NCBI GenBank assembly: GCA_025738555.1
Contig: JAOVFP010000009.1
Span: forward strand, 2,046,001 to 2,110,000
Origin: Cyathus striatus
Lineage: Eukaryota; Basidiomycota; Agaricomycetes; Agaricales; Nidulariaceae
Length of the DNA: 64,000 nucleotides
Direction of reading: 5' to 3'
Part shown: one piece after another, positions 22,785-34,572 of the stretch
Position numbering within the stretch: position 1 is the first letter of the stretch
Layout of the letters: every line of letters begins with the position of its first letter
Position numbers and translations under genes: made by a program
Notes under the pieces: generated by a model
What the model was told of the DNA's origin: nothing
The model's input: the letters and a program-made list of their open reading frames with translations, nothing else
Database searches by the model: none

Positions 22785-24901
22785 GTGATGCAATATTATT
22801 GGTTGATTGCACTAGCATATTTACCTATGGCTTATGGTATTGAACCTGAACAAGAATTTCCTATGCTGAAGTTTGCTAAATTTAGTTCATTTATTCAAGA
22901 AACATTTGGTTCAAAAATAGGCTTATCAACTGTTTTATTTCTGCTATTTACATTAACAAAAAATGTTGAATTGCTAAATCTGCATGCAAGGCAGCAGTAT
23001 TGTGAAGGAAATGATTGAAGAACTCAAATCTCAAGTTGGATGAATGTATTAGCAACTACTGTTCAAACCATTCTTGGTGATAAAACAAAGTATTTATTTT
23101 TAGAAAATGAGATTCCAACCATAGATGATGATAATGAAATAATTTCTGAAATTGCAATTAAGCTGGATAAATTTGCAAAAATTTTAAAGCTGCATCCTTA
23201 TGATGATGATGGATTTACCCAGGAACTTGGACCTATTTCTGAGAAAAAAATTACTCCTGTATGTCTTGTATGCCCAACATCTATGCAATGTGTTACAGTA
23301 TCTTGTGAAGGTCATTCATTAAGACAAAATTCAAAATATTCTGATATTCCTAAAGTTACTTTAATTGAAGGAACAAAATTGTACTACAACACATATATAT
23401 TAACTGGTCATTGCTCAAATTGTAATACAATTTACTATGCAGATCATAAGTGTATTAATATTAATGGTCAAGAGCCCCAGACAGAATATTTGAATAATGC
23501 ATGCTATGTTAAAATTGGGACACATTTATGGGTAGATCATGTATTCTCAAAAGCAGTTATGAATGCCACATATAGTTTTCATGCATCTACTGCTGCTTAT
23601 GCAGAGTTCTGGACAAATAGCTATGGTGATAATAATGAGTTAAGTTGCCGACAAGTTTGGGATGCATTTATGGAAGAATCAATTCGCAATGTGAGCACAG
23701 CATCCAATAAACAATTTGTGGTTCATGATGGTCTATCCACTAAAGATGTTACTATAAAAGCATATGAATATCTTGGAGAGAGTAGAAGAATAAATGTGGC
23801 TTCAAACCACAGCTGTGCAGAGTGTACTCAACCACATAAATCAACTGCAGATACTATGAATAATATAAACAATAATGCAGCATCTGAAATGGCTTCTTCA
23901 GTAAAAATGGTTGTTATTGATGGTGTTGTAATGGGACCAGTTCACTGTGCAATGGAAGGCTGTTCTGCTAATGTAACCAATCACCATGGTGGTGTATTCT
24001 GTGGATATCATAATATTCAATATGGAGCAAAGTATCATGTGAAAGATTGTACCAGACAGAAGGTTCATGGTACTGAAGCATGTGAAACTCATCAAGAAAT
24101 ATGGAATAAACACCATTCAAATTACAGCTCAGCAGGTCTTTCTGGACTAAGACAAGCATTACAACATCACAATGAGAATTTGTCTTGGCTACCTAGAATA
24201 AATTGTACCAATCAGCCACATGATGAAGAACAGAATAATGATGATTTTTATACTCATAAAACATACTTTTCTCCAAACCGTTATTACTGTGTAGAGACAA
24301 TTTGTGCTCCATGTGGTGTTGTCATTGCATGGACAAAATTTGTCAAGTCTGAATCCTCAAGACATATTTTGGAATTTTTAAATATGGTTTTTCCTGATCC
24401 TAAATTACGACCAGCATATATATGCATTGATAAAGCATGTCTTGTTCTTCATTTCATTGTAAACAATGCCATTCATCATATTTGGCTTGATACAAGTTGA
24501 TTTGTTGTTGACAGTTATCACTATACAAACCATAAAGCAGATGATGATCTTTGCTGCACATACTGCAATCCTGCACCTAATGATGGTTCTGCTCCTAATC
24601 TTGTAGTAATTGATCATGATTGTAATGGAAATCCATATTTCAAAAGAGCTTTTAATACACAGGTGAGCTTAAGTACTTTAAGTTGTATTCAATATTAATA
24701 TTATTAAAGGCTTGTGAACAACTCAATGCTTGGCTTGGTGGATTTGAATCAATACTGAAAAGAATGACTGTATCAAACTTTAACTGGTTTTTGCATGCTA
24801 TGTTGTTTTATCACACACAGCATGTATTGAACAAGCAGCAAAAAAGAATGGTAAGGTTGAGTAGAGATTTATTTGAAAATGAAGAGGATGAGTATATGTA
24901 G
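22785..24901 (+). pseudogene. Gene B1: CxC5/CxC6 KDZ-type transposase
   Basis: Starts MMQYYW with a short hydrophobic, signal-like segment (LIALAYLPMAYG). A CxC5-type cluster follows: CLVCPTSMQCVTVSCEGHSL..VTLIEG.. and GHCSNCNTIYYADHKCI. A CxC6-type cluster comes next: GPVHCAMEGC..GGVFCGYH, then VKDC, VHGTEACETH. The C-terminal part reads CVETICAPCGVVIAWTKF, YICIDKACLVLHF, FVVDSYHYTNH..CC.YC and FNTQACEQLNAWLGGF. I read DKAC, H-x2-H and E..W as the KDZ catalytic core. The intron 24663-24709 falls after FNTQ, as in B2. In-frame TGA at 23016-23018 and 24498-24500 (the latter where B2 has Arg) disable it. Clusters of this kind are known from KDZ transposases; the core assignment is inference. 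Confidence 0.82.
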
Positions 24902-25084
24902 GTTGTAAATTGTAAATTGTAGACTATTTTGTGTAGAGCATTAAATGATTAGTTTGGTTTCACTATAATTTATCACATTTTAAGTAAACTTTATTTTATT
25001 CTAAGTATCATAAGGTAAACTTCTATAATACAAATGTACTCATGTAGAACTATATGTTAATTGTACTTATCTTTATCAGTACTA

Positions 25085-25400
25085 AATAGCCTATAATTCA
25101 TCTAATATTCATGTAAAGTTCACATGAAATTCACATGAATGACACCTAATTTTCAATGTGAAATAGCCTATAATTCATCTAATATTCACATGAAATTCAT
25201 GTGAAATTCATGTGAGTTTCACCTAATTTTCAATGTGAGATAGCCTATAATTCATCTAATATTCACATGAATTTCACCTAATTTTCAATGTGAAATTTCA
25301 CCTAACTTTCACCTCACCTTCACCTAATTTTCACTTAAATTTGATGGTTTTGGAATATTGTATGTGAAGGTGAAATTCACGTGAATTCATGGTGAAGGGG
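25085..25400. repeat. E1 right subterminal TTCACATGAA array
   Basis: TTCACATGAATTTCACCTAATTTTC-like degenerate units (three copies share TAGCCTATAATTCATCTAATATTCA at about 25089, 25164 and 25241), followed by a run of G (about 25397-25408) and the ACTG end of E1. Confidence 0.85.
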
Positions 25401-25432
25401 GGGGGGGGAGTGCAAAGTACTGCACAGATTGT

Positions 25433-26150
25433 GGTAAGAACTGTGATGTTTTCACAATTGCCAACATGCCTCTGGTATTATGGCCCATTCCTCCTTCCTC
25501 CAATTACACACTCATGTTCTGTTCCATATGGCTGGCATCCAACCTCATCAACACCATAAGTATATTCTGGCTGTATATTGTACTTCTCTATGGTTTCTTC
25601 AAGTAGCTTCCACCATGCATGATTTGTGTGTTCATTTACAGCATCACCACATTTTGATTCTAGAGGTGTTGACCAGGATGTTTTAAGTTCATCACTGTGC
25701 TTCTCAACAAAGCACTCTGTTCAGCATTTTCCAACACCCTCTTCATGAAAGTATGAGCCAAGTCATGCATGCAAGATTTTGTCAACAACTTCTTTAAACC
25801 TTTTATGGCTAAATGGGAAGCCCTGATTTCCTGACTCAATAATGTGGTCTATCACAAGCCTGGTCTCCTCCTTCATCAACCATTCTCTATCAGCAGCAAA
25901 ATCAGCATGGCTTTTGACACCATTTATATGTCTTGTAAGTGTTGTATGGTCCAATTTAGTGGTCTTCCCTGTCTCCTTAAGATATGCATCCATAATCCCT
26001 ACACATATTTTGCATGCACCATTTCTATGGACACCTTTAGGTTTGGCAAGTTCCACCTGATAATCAATGATTGCCCATTGCATCAATGCCTCATGTGCTC
26101 AACTTTCAGCACAACTCTTCATAGATTCTGACTTTGCACATCCAGGCATT
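25433..26150 (-). pseudogene. pogo/Tigger-like (DDE_1) transposase, 3'-truncated
   Basis: Begins MPGCAKSE near 26145 on the minus strand. Residues 20-120 look like a psq helix-turn-helix followed by a CENP-B type domain (WAIIDYQVELAKPKGV, CKICVGIM, FAADREWLMKEETRLVIDHI). Then comes FVEKHSDELKTSWSTPLES, NHAWWKLLEETIEKYNI, and YGVDEVG, which carries the first catalytic Asp of DDE_1. The frame ends at GNCENITVLTTIC, exactly at E1's right terminus, so the other catalytic residues are missing. In-frame TGA codons lie at 26099, 25763 and 25721, and TAA interrupts near 25480. Confidence 0.75.
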
Positions 26151-26164
26151 GTAAACAAGAGGAG

Positions 26165-27740
26165 AATGGAAGAAAATTGAGGGATCTGTGTCGCATTTTC
26201 AACCATATATGTGATTGCAACATGAGGCAGCTTGCAGTCAACATGAGGCAGTCTGGTGATTGAGATTATTGCTCATCAGCATGGCTAGAGGCTCTAAATA
26301 TATCCAAAACATTGATTAAATGAGTTTACTTCAGTTATCGATGTAGTATGAAGTAGTTTTGACATTTTAAACTAGGTAGAAACATCAATTTATAGTCTCC
26401 CAATTTTTGAAATATCACTTTTCCCACAAACTCTCAATATTGCAGTGCACTTTTCTCTCTCATTTCTGAATATAATATTACAAAAGTTAGATATATATGT
26501 AGCTATTTACAATATGAATGTGATGCAAAAAGAATGAAGGTCATTGGACATGATTTCGAAGAAGTAGAAGCAAAATGATGTGGAATGTTGCATTGTAGGA
26601 TTGTGTTGCATCACATGATGAATGACTGTATACAGTATGATCATTTTATATAACAATTTGCCTGTAAATACATACTTAAAAAGTCCACTAACATTAGACT
26701 ATATATGATTATATAGTGACTCACAAGGTTGCACCAAAGAACCATCTATGCAAAGGAATGCAAATTGAATGCACCATAAATTAATTAGAAGTCAATATGC
26801 CAAGCTGCTGAACACCTGTTTGCTTCAAGCTTGCTAAGCAGTTCTGGCCAAATGATTCATCTAAATATATATTAGTTCAGGGATAACACTCTCAGATTCT
26901 GGTCCATAATTCTATAATCTAACAATGTTATGTTTTTCTTTCCTGTTTACATATGTTTTCTTTTCTTTTCATTGACTTGTTTGGTATCACCTTTGATACC
27001 AAATACATGACTCTTTACTCACATGACTTTGACTTGTTCTGACTCATTTCAAGTCATTATACCATACTTAGTTTATCTTTCTTTCTTCTTACTGTGCCAC
27101 AGTAATGTACAGTCAATGCGCAGCATTACTATTCATAGGTACTCATCATTAGTACTAATTACTTGTATTTAAACAATAGGAACTTGGACTGTAGAGCTCA
27201 AGCTTCAGCTTAAATTGATTAGCTTTATTCTCTGATTCATTCACTTTGCTCATACTTAAGTCTAAACAACTTAAGAGCTCATGAATAGAGACTTACTCAA
27301 ACTCAATACTGATTAACTTGTTCTTTGAACTTGTTAGTCACATGACTATTGGACTTGTATGATAAACATCCCAAACAGAACTTTATCATAACAAACTATT
27401 GTAAGAACATACTCAATATTTGCCTAATGCAATAACATAAGTGGGACTATGCAACCAAATATATTAATTGGCACTTTAACTCACCTAAGTTCCAGCTAAC
27501 AACATCTTACTTCACCTTTTTCTTAAGCAGAATAAATATGAAACCTCAACTTATTTATCTAAGACAACTTATGGTACATTTTTTAACTAAATCAAATTTA
27601 AACCAAGCTTTTTCAACCTTATTTTTCTAATTTGGCAATATAAGCAATTTCCAATAACCAGGGGACCTTTCCATTTGTCACAATAATTATTTTATTTATA
27701 ACAAAATTTTATAGCAAAATGTGTTGAAACATTTATCACT
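26165..27740. other. AT-rich stretch without a gene
   Basis: No gene, long repeat or structural RNA was recognised between the pogo relic and the TPR gene. Short open frames lack family features. Confidence 0.6.
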
Positions 27741-27751
27741 TGAAAGTTCTT

Positions 27752-28708
27752 TCAAAGATCTGTTGTTTCTGAAGTATTTAGCTTTTTTAAAGAATCTTCC
27801 ATCATATTGTGCACCCGAATCTTCAACTGCTCAGCATCTGCACATTTCCCTTGCTGTCTATATATGCTTGCAAGATTAGCCATACTTAAAATTGTGTGAG
27901 GATGCTCCTTTCCAAGAATCCTCCCCCTTATATCCAGCATCTGCCAATTTCCCTAGATTCTGGAAAGTGCCTGCTAAATTACCCATGCTTGTGAGTGTGT
28001 CAGGATGCTCCTTTCCAAGAATCCTCTCACTCATCTCCAGCACCTGAATCTGCAGCTGCTCCGCATCTATCCATTTTCCTTGCTCCTGGAAAGTGTGTGC
28101 CAAATTATTCATGCTTGTGAGTGTGTCAGGATGCTCCTTTCCAAGAATCCTTCCCCTCATATCCAGTACTAGAATCTGCAACTGCTCAGCATCTGCCAAT
28201 TTTCCTAGGTTCTTGAATGTGCCTGCCAAGTTATTCATGCTTGCAAGTGTGTGAGGATGCTCCTTTCCAAGAATCCTTCCCCTCATATCCAAAACTTGAA
28301 TCTGCAACTGCTCAGCATCTGCCAATTTCCCTAGGTTCTGAAAAGTGGCTGCTAAATTATTCATGCTTGTGAGTGTATCAGGATGCTCCTTTCCAAGAAT
28401 CCTCTCACTCATATCCAGCACCTGAATCTGCAACTGCTCAGCATCTATCCATTTTCCTTGTTTTCAGAAAGTGCCTGCCAAATTATTCATGCTTGCAAGT
28501 GTGGTAGGATGCTCCTTTCCAAGAATCCTCCCTCTCATATCCAGCACCTGAATCTGCAACTGCTCAGCATCTGCCAATTTCCCTAGCTTCTGGAAAGTGG
28601 CTTCCAAATTATGCATGCTTGCAAGTGTGTCAGGATGCTCCTTTCCAAGAATCCTTTCATTCATCTCCAGCACCTGAATCTGCAACTGCTCAGCATCTGC
28701 CAATTTTC
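27752..28708 (-). pseudogene. NB-ARC/TPR (NLR-like) gene, C-terminal TPR part
   Basis: About seven 42-residue TPRs of the kinesin-light-chain type (ILGKEHPDTL.SMNNLA.TFQNLGKLADAEQLQIQVL) on the minus strand, ending ..KLNTSETTDL with the stop at 27752. They continue the gene at 47340-48831 once E6 (28709-47339) is removed; the joined codons read NLGKL|ADAEQ. Defects are a TGA at 28464-28466 and a deletion with frameshift near 27935, where LADA runs into an out-of-register RGRILGKEH. TPR arrays of this kind act as the recognition part of fungal NOD-like proteins. Near-identical repeats suggest internal duplication or concerted evolution. Confidence 0.85.
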
Positions 28709-28899
28709 TGGGCACATAGAAAATTCCAGGCATGCACAAAAGTGAGCGTGATTGAGCATGTCACACTCAAGGTATTTATTTTAGTTCTAAATGGCCCATT
28801 TGTGGGTCAAAAAGAGTGTAAATCAAATGTACATACAAGTGTTGTATGTCTGTGTCATATTGTGAATGTGAGTGATGTTTCTAATCAAGATATGAGGTC

Positions 28900-30880
28900 A
28901 AATCTTGAAGAATAATATTTATACTTCACACTCAAACATGTGTGTGCATGCTCATGTTCATGCTCAAGGTGTGAGTGTGGATTGAGCATGCACACACACT
29001 TCACACTCAAGATTTTACTTCACACTCAGGGTCAACATCTCATACACAGGGTCCATACATTCACACACAGGGTCTAAGTTTTCACACTCAAGGTCATCAA
29101 CTCATGCTCAAGGTCTGTCAACTCATGCTCAAAGTCTTTACTTCATGCTCACAAAAAAATTATATGTTACATTTATATTTTGGCTTCACTTACATGTGGG
29201 AGGAAAAGTAAGTTGCAAGTGTAATATTTGTGAGCATGAATAGGAATACCAATCACACTCAGACATTGAGCATGAGTGTAATACTTGTGAGCATGAATAG
29301 GTGAGTGTAATACTTGTGAGTGTGAATAGTAATACCAATTATACTCATGCTCAAGTTGAATGCAAGTGTAATATTTGTGAGCATGAGTAAGAATACCAAT
29401 CACACTCATGCTCAAGTTAAAGGATATTGAGCATGAGTGTAATACTTGTGAGTGTGAATAGGAATACTACACTCACACTCAAGTTGAATGCAAGTATAAT
29501 ATTTGTGAGCATGAGTAAGAATACCAATCATGCTCACACTCAAGTTAAAGGATATTGAGCATGAGTGTAATACTTGTGAGCATGAATAGGAATACCACAC
29601 TCACACTCAAGTTGAATGCAAGTGTAATATCTGTGAGCATGAGTAAGAATACCAATCATGCTCATGCCCAAGTTAAAGGATATTGAGCATGAGTGTAATA
29701 CTTGTGAGTGTGAATAGGAATACCAATTATACTCATGCTCAAGTTGAATGCAAGTGTAATATTTGTGAGTGTGAGTAAGGATACCAATCATACTCACACT
29801 CAAGTTAAAGAACATTGAGTGTGAGTGTAATACTTGTGAGTGTGAATAGGAATACCACACTCACACTCAAGTTGAATGCAAGTGTAATATTTGTGAGTGT
29901 GAGTAAGGATACCAATCATGCTCACACTCAAGTTAAAGAACATTGAGCATGAGTGTAATACTTGTGAGTGTGAATAGGAATACCACACTCATGCTCAAGT
30001 TGAATGCAAGTGTAATATTTGTGAGCATGAGTAAGAATACCAATCATGCTCATGCTCAAGTTAAAGGATATTGAGCGTGAGTGTAATACTTGTGAGTGTG
30101 AATAGGAATACCAATTATACTCACACTCAAGTTGAATGCAAGTGTAATATTTGTGAGTGTGAGTAAGGATACCAATCATGCTCACACTCAAGTTAAAGAA
30201 CATTGAGCATGAGTGTAATACTTGTGAGTGTGAATAGGAATACCACACTCATGCTCAAGTTGAATGCAAGTGTAACATTTGTGAGTGTGAGTAAGGATAC
30301 CAATCATGCTCACACTCAAGTTAAAGAACATTGAGCATTAGTGTAATACTTGTGAGCATGAATAGGAATACCACACTCACACTCAAGTTGAATGCAAGTG
30401 TAATATTTGTGAGCATGAGTAAGAATACCAATCATGCTCAGACTCAAGTTAAAGGATATTGAGCATGAGTGTAATACTTGTGAGTGTGAATAGGAATACC
30501 AATTATACTCATGCTCAAGTTGAATGCAAGTGTAATATTTGTGAGTGTGAGTAAGAATACCAATCACACTCATGCTCAAGTTAAAGGACATTGAGTGTGA
30601 GTGTAATACTTGTGAGCATGAATAGGAATACCAATTATACTCATGCTCAAGTTAAAGGGCATTGAGCGTGAGTGTAATATTTGTGAGCATGAACAGGAAT
30701 ACCAATCATGCTCATGCTCAAGTGAAATATAAGTGTAATATTTGTGAGCATGAGTAAAATGCTAATCACACTCACACTCAAGTTAAAAGACATTGAGTGC
30801 AAGTGTAAATAAGTATTATAAATATGATAGAATACCTATCATGCTCATGCTCAAATCAAAGGGCATTGAGTATGAGTGTA
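28900..30880. repeat. About 130-bp minisatellite in E6
   Basis: About 13 copies of a 124-130 bp higher-order unit, itself two half-units, each with a TTGTGAG(C/T)(A/G)TGA core and CTCAAGTT. Minus-strand frames through it are repeat translation only. The same CATGCTCA language reappears at E6's right end (47265-47310). Confidence 0.92.
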
Positions 30881-31575
30881 AATATAATACTGACATGCAG
30901 TTATACTATGCAAATATGTGTGATAGGTAGTAGTCTATCCTGTATTGCTCCCTGCTTCATTGTGAATTTCCCTGCTTTGTTATTAAGCCCCCTTCCTTGT
31001 TCTGAAGTTCCCTACTTCGCTGTAAAGCCCCATTCTTTGTTTTGAATTTCCCAAGGTCTCTGCTTCACTGTGAATCCCCCTGCCTTGTTCTTAATTTTCC
31101 TGCTTCATTGTAAAGCTTCCTGTAATTTTCTGAGCCCCTTGTTTCATTATAAACTTCCCCTGTTTCTACTGTTCAATATATACCATTCTCTAGCTCTATA
31201 AATTTTTAACTGTTAGTCTGAATTACTGCTACACTCTCTGAGTCATTTTTTCAACTTGTAGATCATATGTACACTCTCTGAATCATTTATATACACTCTA
31301 AGTCATATCTAAACACTCTGGATCATTAGTATACATTTTAAATCAATATACACTCATAAAGAAGACAATAACAATGAAATATATATAAAACCCACTGGTG
31401 TTCTTCAATTATTACATTACAGTGCTTAGTATATACCAAATTGTATTAAAAACATACTTTACTATGCCAATTATTCAGTATGTAGTTGATATAAGACAGC
31501 TAGTTGGCTCACGCTCATATAAGGATTATTCACACTCATGTATAGAATATTCACACTCACATCATGCACAGGGTT
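30881..31575. other. E6 internal region without a gene
   Basis: Pyrimidine-biased TTCCCTGCTTCATTGTGAA-like imperfect repeats (30950-31160), then CTCTGAATCAT repeats (31220-31330). No coding frame. Confidence 0.65.
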
Positions 31576-31599
31576 GAATTTTCGACGTCATTGCAGTCC

Positions 31600-31875
31600 C
31601 CCACAGAATTAGGTAGAGTCTACCTGAAGTCCAGGACTCTACCTGGACTTCACCTGGACTTCACCTGGACTTTACCTGAACTCTAGGAATGTTTTTTCCT
31701 TGTGTAGAGTGCAGATGAGTCCATCTGTAGTCCAGGTAAAGTCCAGGTGAAGTCTGGGTAGAGTCCTGGACTTCAGGTGGACTACTGGAAATCACTTGAA
31801 AATCACTGATTTCAGCCACTGGACTTCAGGTAGAATACTGTACTTTACCTGTAGTTCACCTGATTTTTACCTGTA
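31600..31875. repeat. E4 left subterminal CTACCTGGACTTCACC array
   Basis: Short degenerate units of CCTGGACTTCA and its complement, inverted with respect to the array at E4's right end. They occupy the same place as TTCACATGAA in E1/E5 but with a different sequence. Confidence 0.85.
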
Positions 31876-31923
31876 CTTCATACAAGGCAATTAGAACAGG
31901 GTTTCTTACTAATAATATAGGAG

Positions 31924-32036
31924 AAAAAGTAATTTCAGAAATGTTACCATTGAGAATCGAACCGACAGCGTGAACAATAGCTGGCACTTAAATGGCGCCT
32001 ACTAAGCATCTTTAACCACTAAGCCAAGCCGGCATT
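31924..32036 (-). other. tRNA-like Pol III unit (E4)
   Basis: Minus strand: A-box TGGCTTAGTGG (32026-32016), B-box GGTTCGATTC (31963-31954), then TTTTT at 31928-31924. A and B boxes are canonical in sequence, but neither the T-stem nor the acceptor stem pairs, so it is tRNA-derived rather than a working tRNA gene. It faces the left terminus of E4. Confidence 0.65.
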
Positions 32037-32459
32037 ATAATGATCGTATCCCAACACCCTATAGCTACCATCTGGCCATCGCCTCACATGCTGTGCACAC
32101 TGCCACAGCTGCCAGCGCTGCATGCTTCATCATCATCGCTTGCAACGACAACATGTGTCCTCTTCCATCATCCATCATCCCCTCCCTCCCTCACCCCCGC
32201 GTCTCATCTTGCAAGTGATGGGCACCGTTTCTCCCTCTCTATGCTTCCGCTCTTCCCCTCCCTCTCTCTCCTCCTCTCCTTCCCAAAGCGGATGGATATA
32301 CCTGGCACACATGTAGCAACGTCAAGCCGAGGACAAGCACCCCCTCCAGCACACTCCCCTTCCCTTTCTCCTCTTTCTCCGTTCCGGCCCTTCATCATGC
32401 CCTCTCTTCCGCATTTTCTCCCTGCACCCCTCGCCCACTCCCACCCTCTCCCTCGCCCA

Positions 32460-34215
32460 TGTTTCTGTCCCCCGTCTCACAAGTGATGTGGGGACGTGTC
32501 TTCTCCACTCCCTTGCCCTCGTCTCCATCACTGGCGTCTTCATCCCCCGTCCTGCAAGTGACGTGGGGACGTGTTTTCTCCCCTCCCCCGCCCTCGTCTG
32601 AAAGTGACGAGGGCAAGCGTTTCCACTTGTCAACATCACCGGTGTCTTCGTCCCCCATCTTGCAAGTGACATGGGGACGCATTTTCTCCACTCCCTCGCC
32701 CTCATCTGCCAGTGGCGAGGGCGAGCGTTTTCTCCCGTCTCCATCGCCGGCGTCTTCGTCCCCCATCTCACAAGTGACGTGGGGACACATTTTCTCCACT
32801 TCCTCGCCCTTGTCTGCAGGTGACGAGGGCGAGCATCTTCTCCTGGCCCCCACTCTCGACACTGCCTTCCCCCATCTCTCTCTCCTCCCCCCCTCGTCTC
32901 GCAAGTGACGAGGGCAATCAACTTTTCCCGTCTCCGTCTCCCTCTTCCCTCGCCTCGCCCTCGTCTCGCAAGTGGTGAGGGCTATTCACTTCTCCCGTCT
33001 CCCTCGCCCTCGCCCCTCGCCCCTTGCTCTTGCCCTCGTCTCGCAAGTGACAAGGGCGATTCACTTCTCCCATCTCCCTCTCCCTCTCCCCTCGCCTCAC
33101 CCTCGTCTTGCAAGTGGCGAGGGCGATTCACTTCTCCCCTTTCCCTTGCCCTCACCCTCACCCTCACCCATCTCCCCTTGCCCTCACCCTCGTCTTGCAA
33201 GTGACAAGGGTGCATACCTTTCCTCCGGCCCCTCGCCACGCCCTTGTCTCGCAAGTGACGAGGGCGATTCACTTCTCCCTTCTCCCTTGCCCTCACCCAC
33301 TCCCCTCGCCCTTGCCCTTGTCTCACAAGTGACGAGGGCGATTCACTTCTCCCCTCTCCCTTGCCCTCACCCTCTCCCCTCACCATTGCCCTTGTCTCGC
33401 AAGTGATGAGGGCAATTCACTTCTCCCTTCTCCCTTGCCCTCACCCACTCCCCTTGCCCTCGCCCTCATCTCGCAAGTGACGAGGGTGATCCACTTCTCC
33501 CCTCTCCCTCTCCCCTCGCCATTACCCTCATCTTGCAAGTGACAAGGGCAATTCACTTCTCCCCTCTCCCTCGCCCTCGCCCTCTCCCCTCGCCATCGCC
33601 CTCGTCTCGCAAGTGACGAGGGCGATTCACTTCTCCCCTCTCCCTTGCCCTTGCCCTCTCCCCTCACCATCGCCCTCATCTCACAAGTGACGAGGGCGAT
33701 TCACTTCTCCCCTCTCCCTCGCCCTTGCCCTCTCCCCTCGCTATCGCCCTCGTCTCGCAAGTGACGAGGGCGATTCACTTCTCCCCTCTCCCTTGCCCTT
33801 GCCCTCTCCCCTCGCTATCACCCTCGTCTCGCAAGTGACGAGGGCGATTCACTTCTCCCCTCTCCCTCGCCCTCGCCCTCTCCCCTCGCTATCACCCTCG
33901 TCTCGCAAGTGACGAGGGCGATTCACTTCTCCCCTCTCCCTCGCTACCACCCTCTCTCCTTGCCATCGCCCTTGTCTCGCAAGTGACGAGGGTGTGGGCC
34001 TTCTCCCTCTCCCTCTCCTTCGCCCTTGTCTCGCAAGTGACGAGGGTGCATACCTTTCTTCCAGCCCTCTCCCCTCGCCACCGCCCTCATCTCACAAGTG
34101 ACGAGGGCACTCTTATGCTATTATGGGAGATTGATAAGGCATTCCACTATTGGAATGCCTTATTGATTTCCCTTCTTATATTTATCTCGCCCTCATCTCG
34201 CAAGTGATGAGGGCG
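32460..34215. repeat. GC-rich array of about 26 short hairpins
   Basis: The unit GCCCTCGTC-TCGCAAGT-GACGAGGGC, a 9-bp stem with an 8-nt loop, recurs about 26 times every 50-85 bp between pyrimidine-rich spacers (CGATTCACTTCTCCCCTCTC). The block 32040-32460 upstream is C/T-rich without the hairpin. Open frames on both strands (up to 199 codons) come from this composition and are not genes. Confidence 0.9.
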
Positions 34216-34362
34216 CTCTCATGCTACTTTTATGGGGTATCGATAAGGCATTCCACTATTGGAATGCCTTATCGATTTCCCCTCATTCATACTATCTTGT
34301 CGCCTCCATGAGAAATCAATATGGCATTTCATTAATGAAACACCATATTGATTTCTCATATC
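34128..34362. repeat. Three large palindromes
   Basis: Palindromes at about 34131-34168 and 34228-34265 share GATAAGGCATTCCA..TGGAATGCCTTATC with loop CTAT or similar. A third at 34314-34358 has AAATCAATATGGC..CATATTGATTT. They lie at the end of the GC-rich array, just upstream of gene A2. Confidence 0.85.
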
Positions 34363-34572
34363 TATACATAAATAGTTCATGTTCATATATAGTTAAATAA
34401 AGGTTTATTAATAGATGTGTGCATGGATTAAGTGAGGCTGAAGTGGCAATTATAGACATGATGTGATCTTCATATATACAAGCATGTGTCCAGATAACTT
34501 CTTTCTTCCCTTCCACCCACATCTCAGGCTACTATTCACTTGTTGTCACCATGGTTCTTACAAACTTCAAAC

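Larger units (their letters stand above)
8176..25422 (+). mobile_element. E1: KDZ-type transposon carrying genes A1 and B1
   Basis: The left end GAGCTCTTTGTGCTCCCCCC (8176) is an inverted match to the right end, which read outward-in is CAGTACTTTGCACTCCCCCC and ends at 25422. Both ends run into arrays of TTCACATGAA-type repeats. Inside are a tRNA-like unit, satellites, gene A1 and gene B1, the same order as in E4. Subtracting the 9.07-kb insertion G leaves about 8.2 kb, close to E4 without E5 (8.6 kb). Unlike E2-E5 there is no target duplication: GATATCTA precedes the left end and CACAGATT follows the right end. The two ends may therefore come from different insertions joined by recombination. 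Confidence 0.65.

Noticed and set aside
29170..30590. Repeated minus frames (MWYSYSHSQVLHS..).
   Set aside because: Translation of the 130-bp minisatellite in E6.
32040..33700. Open frames up to 199 codons on both strands, rich in Ser/Pro or Arg/Gly/Glu.
   Set aside because: GC-rich hairpin array without stops by composition; several overlapping frames are equally open.
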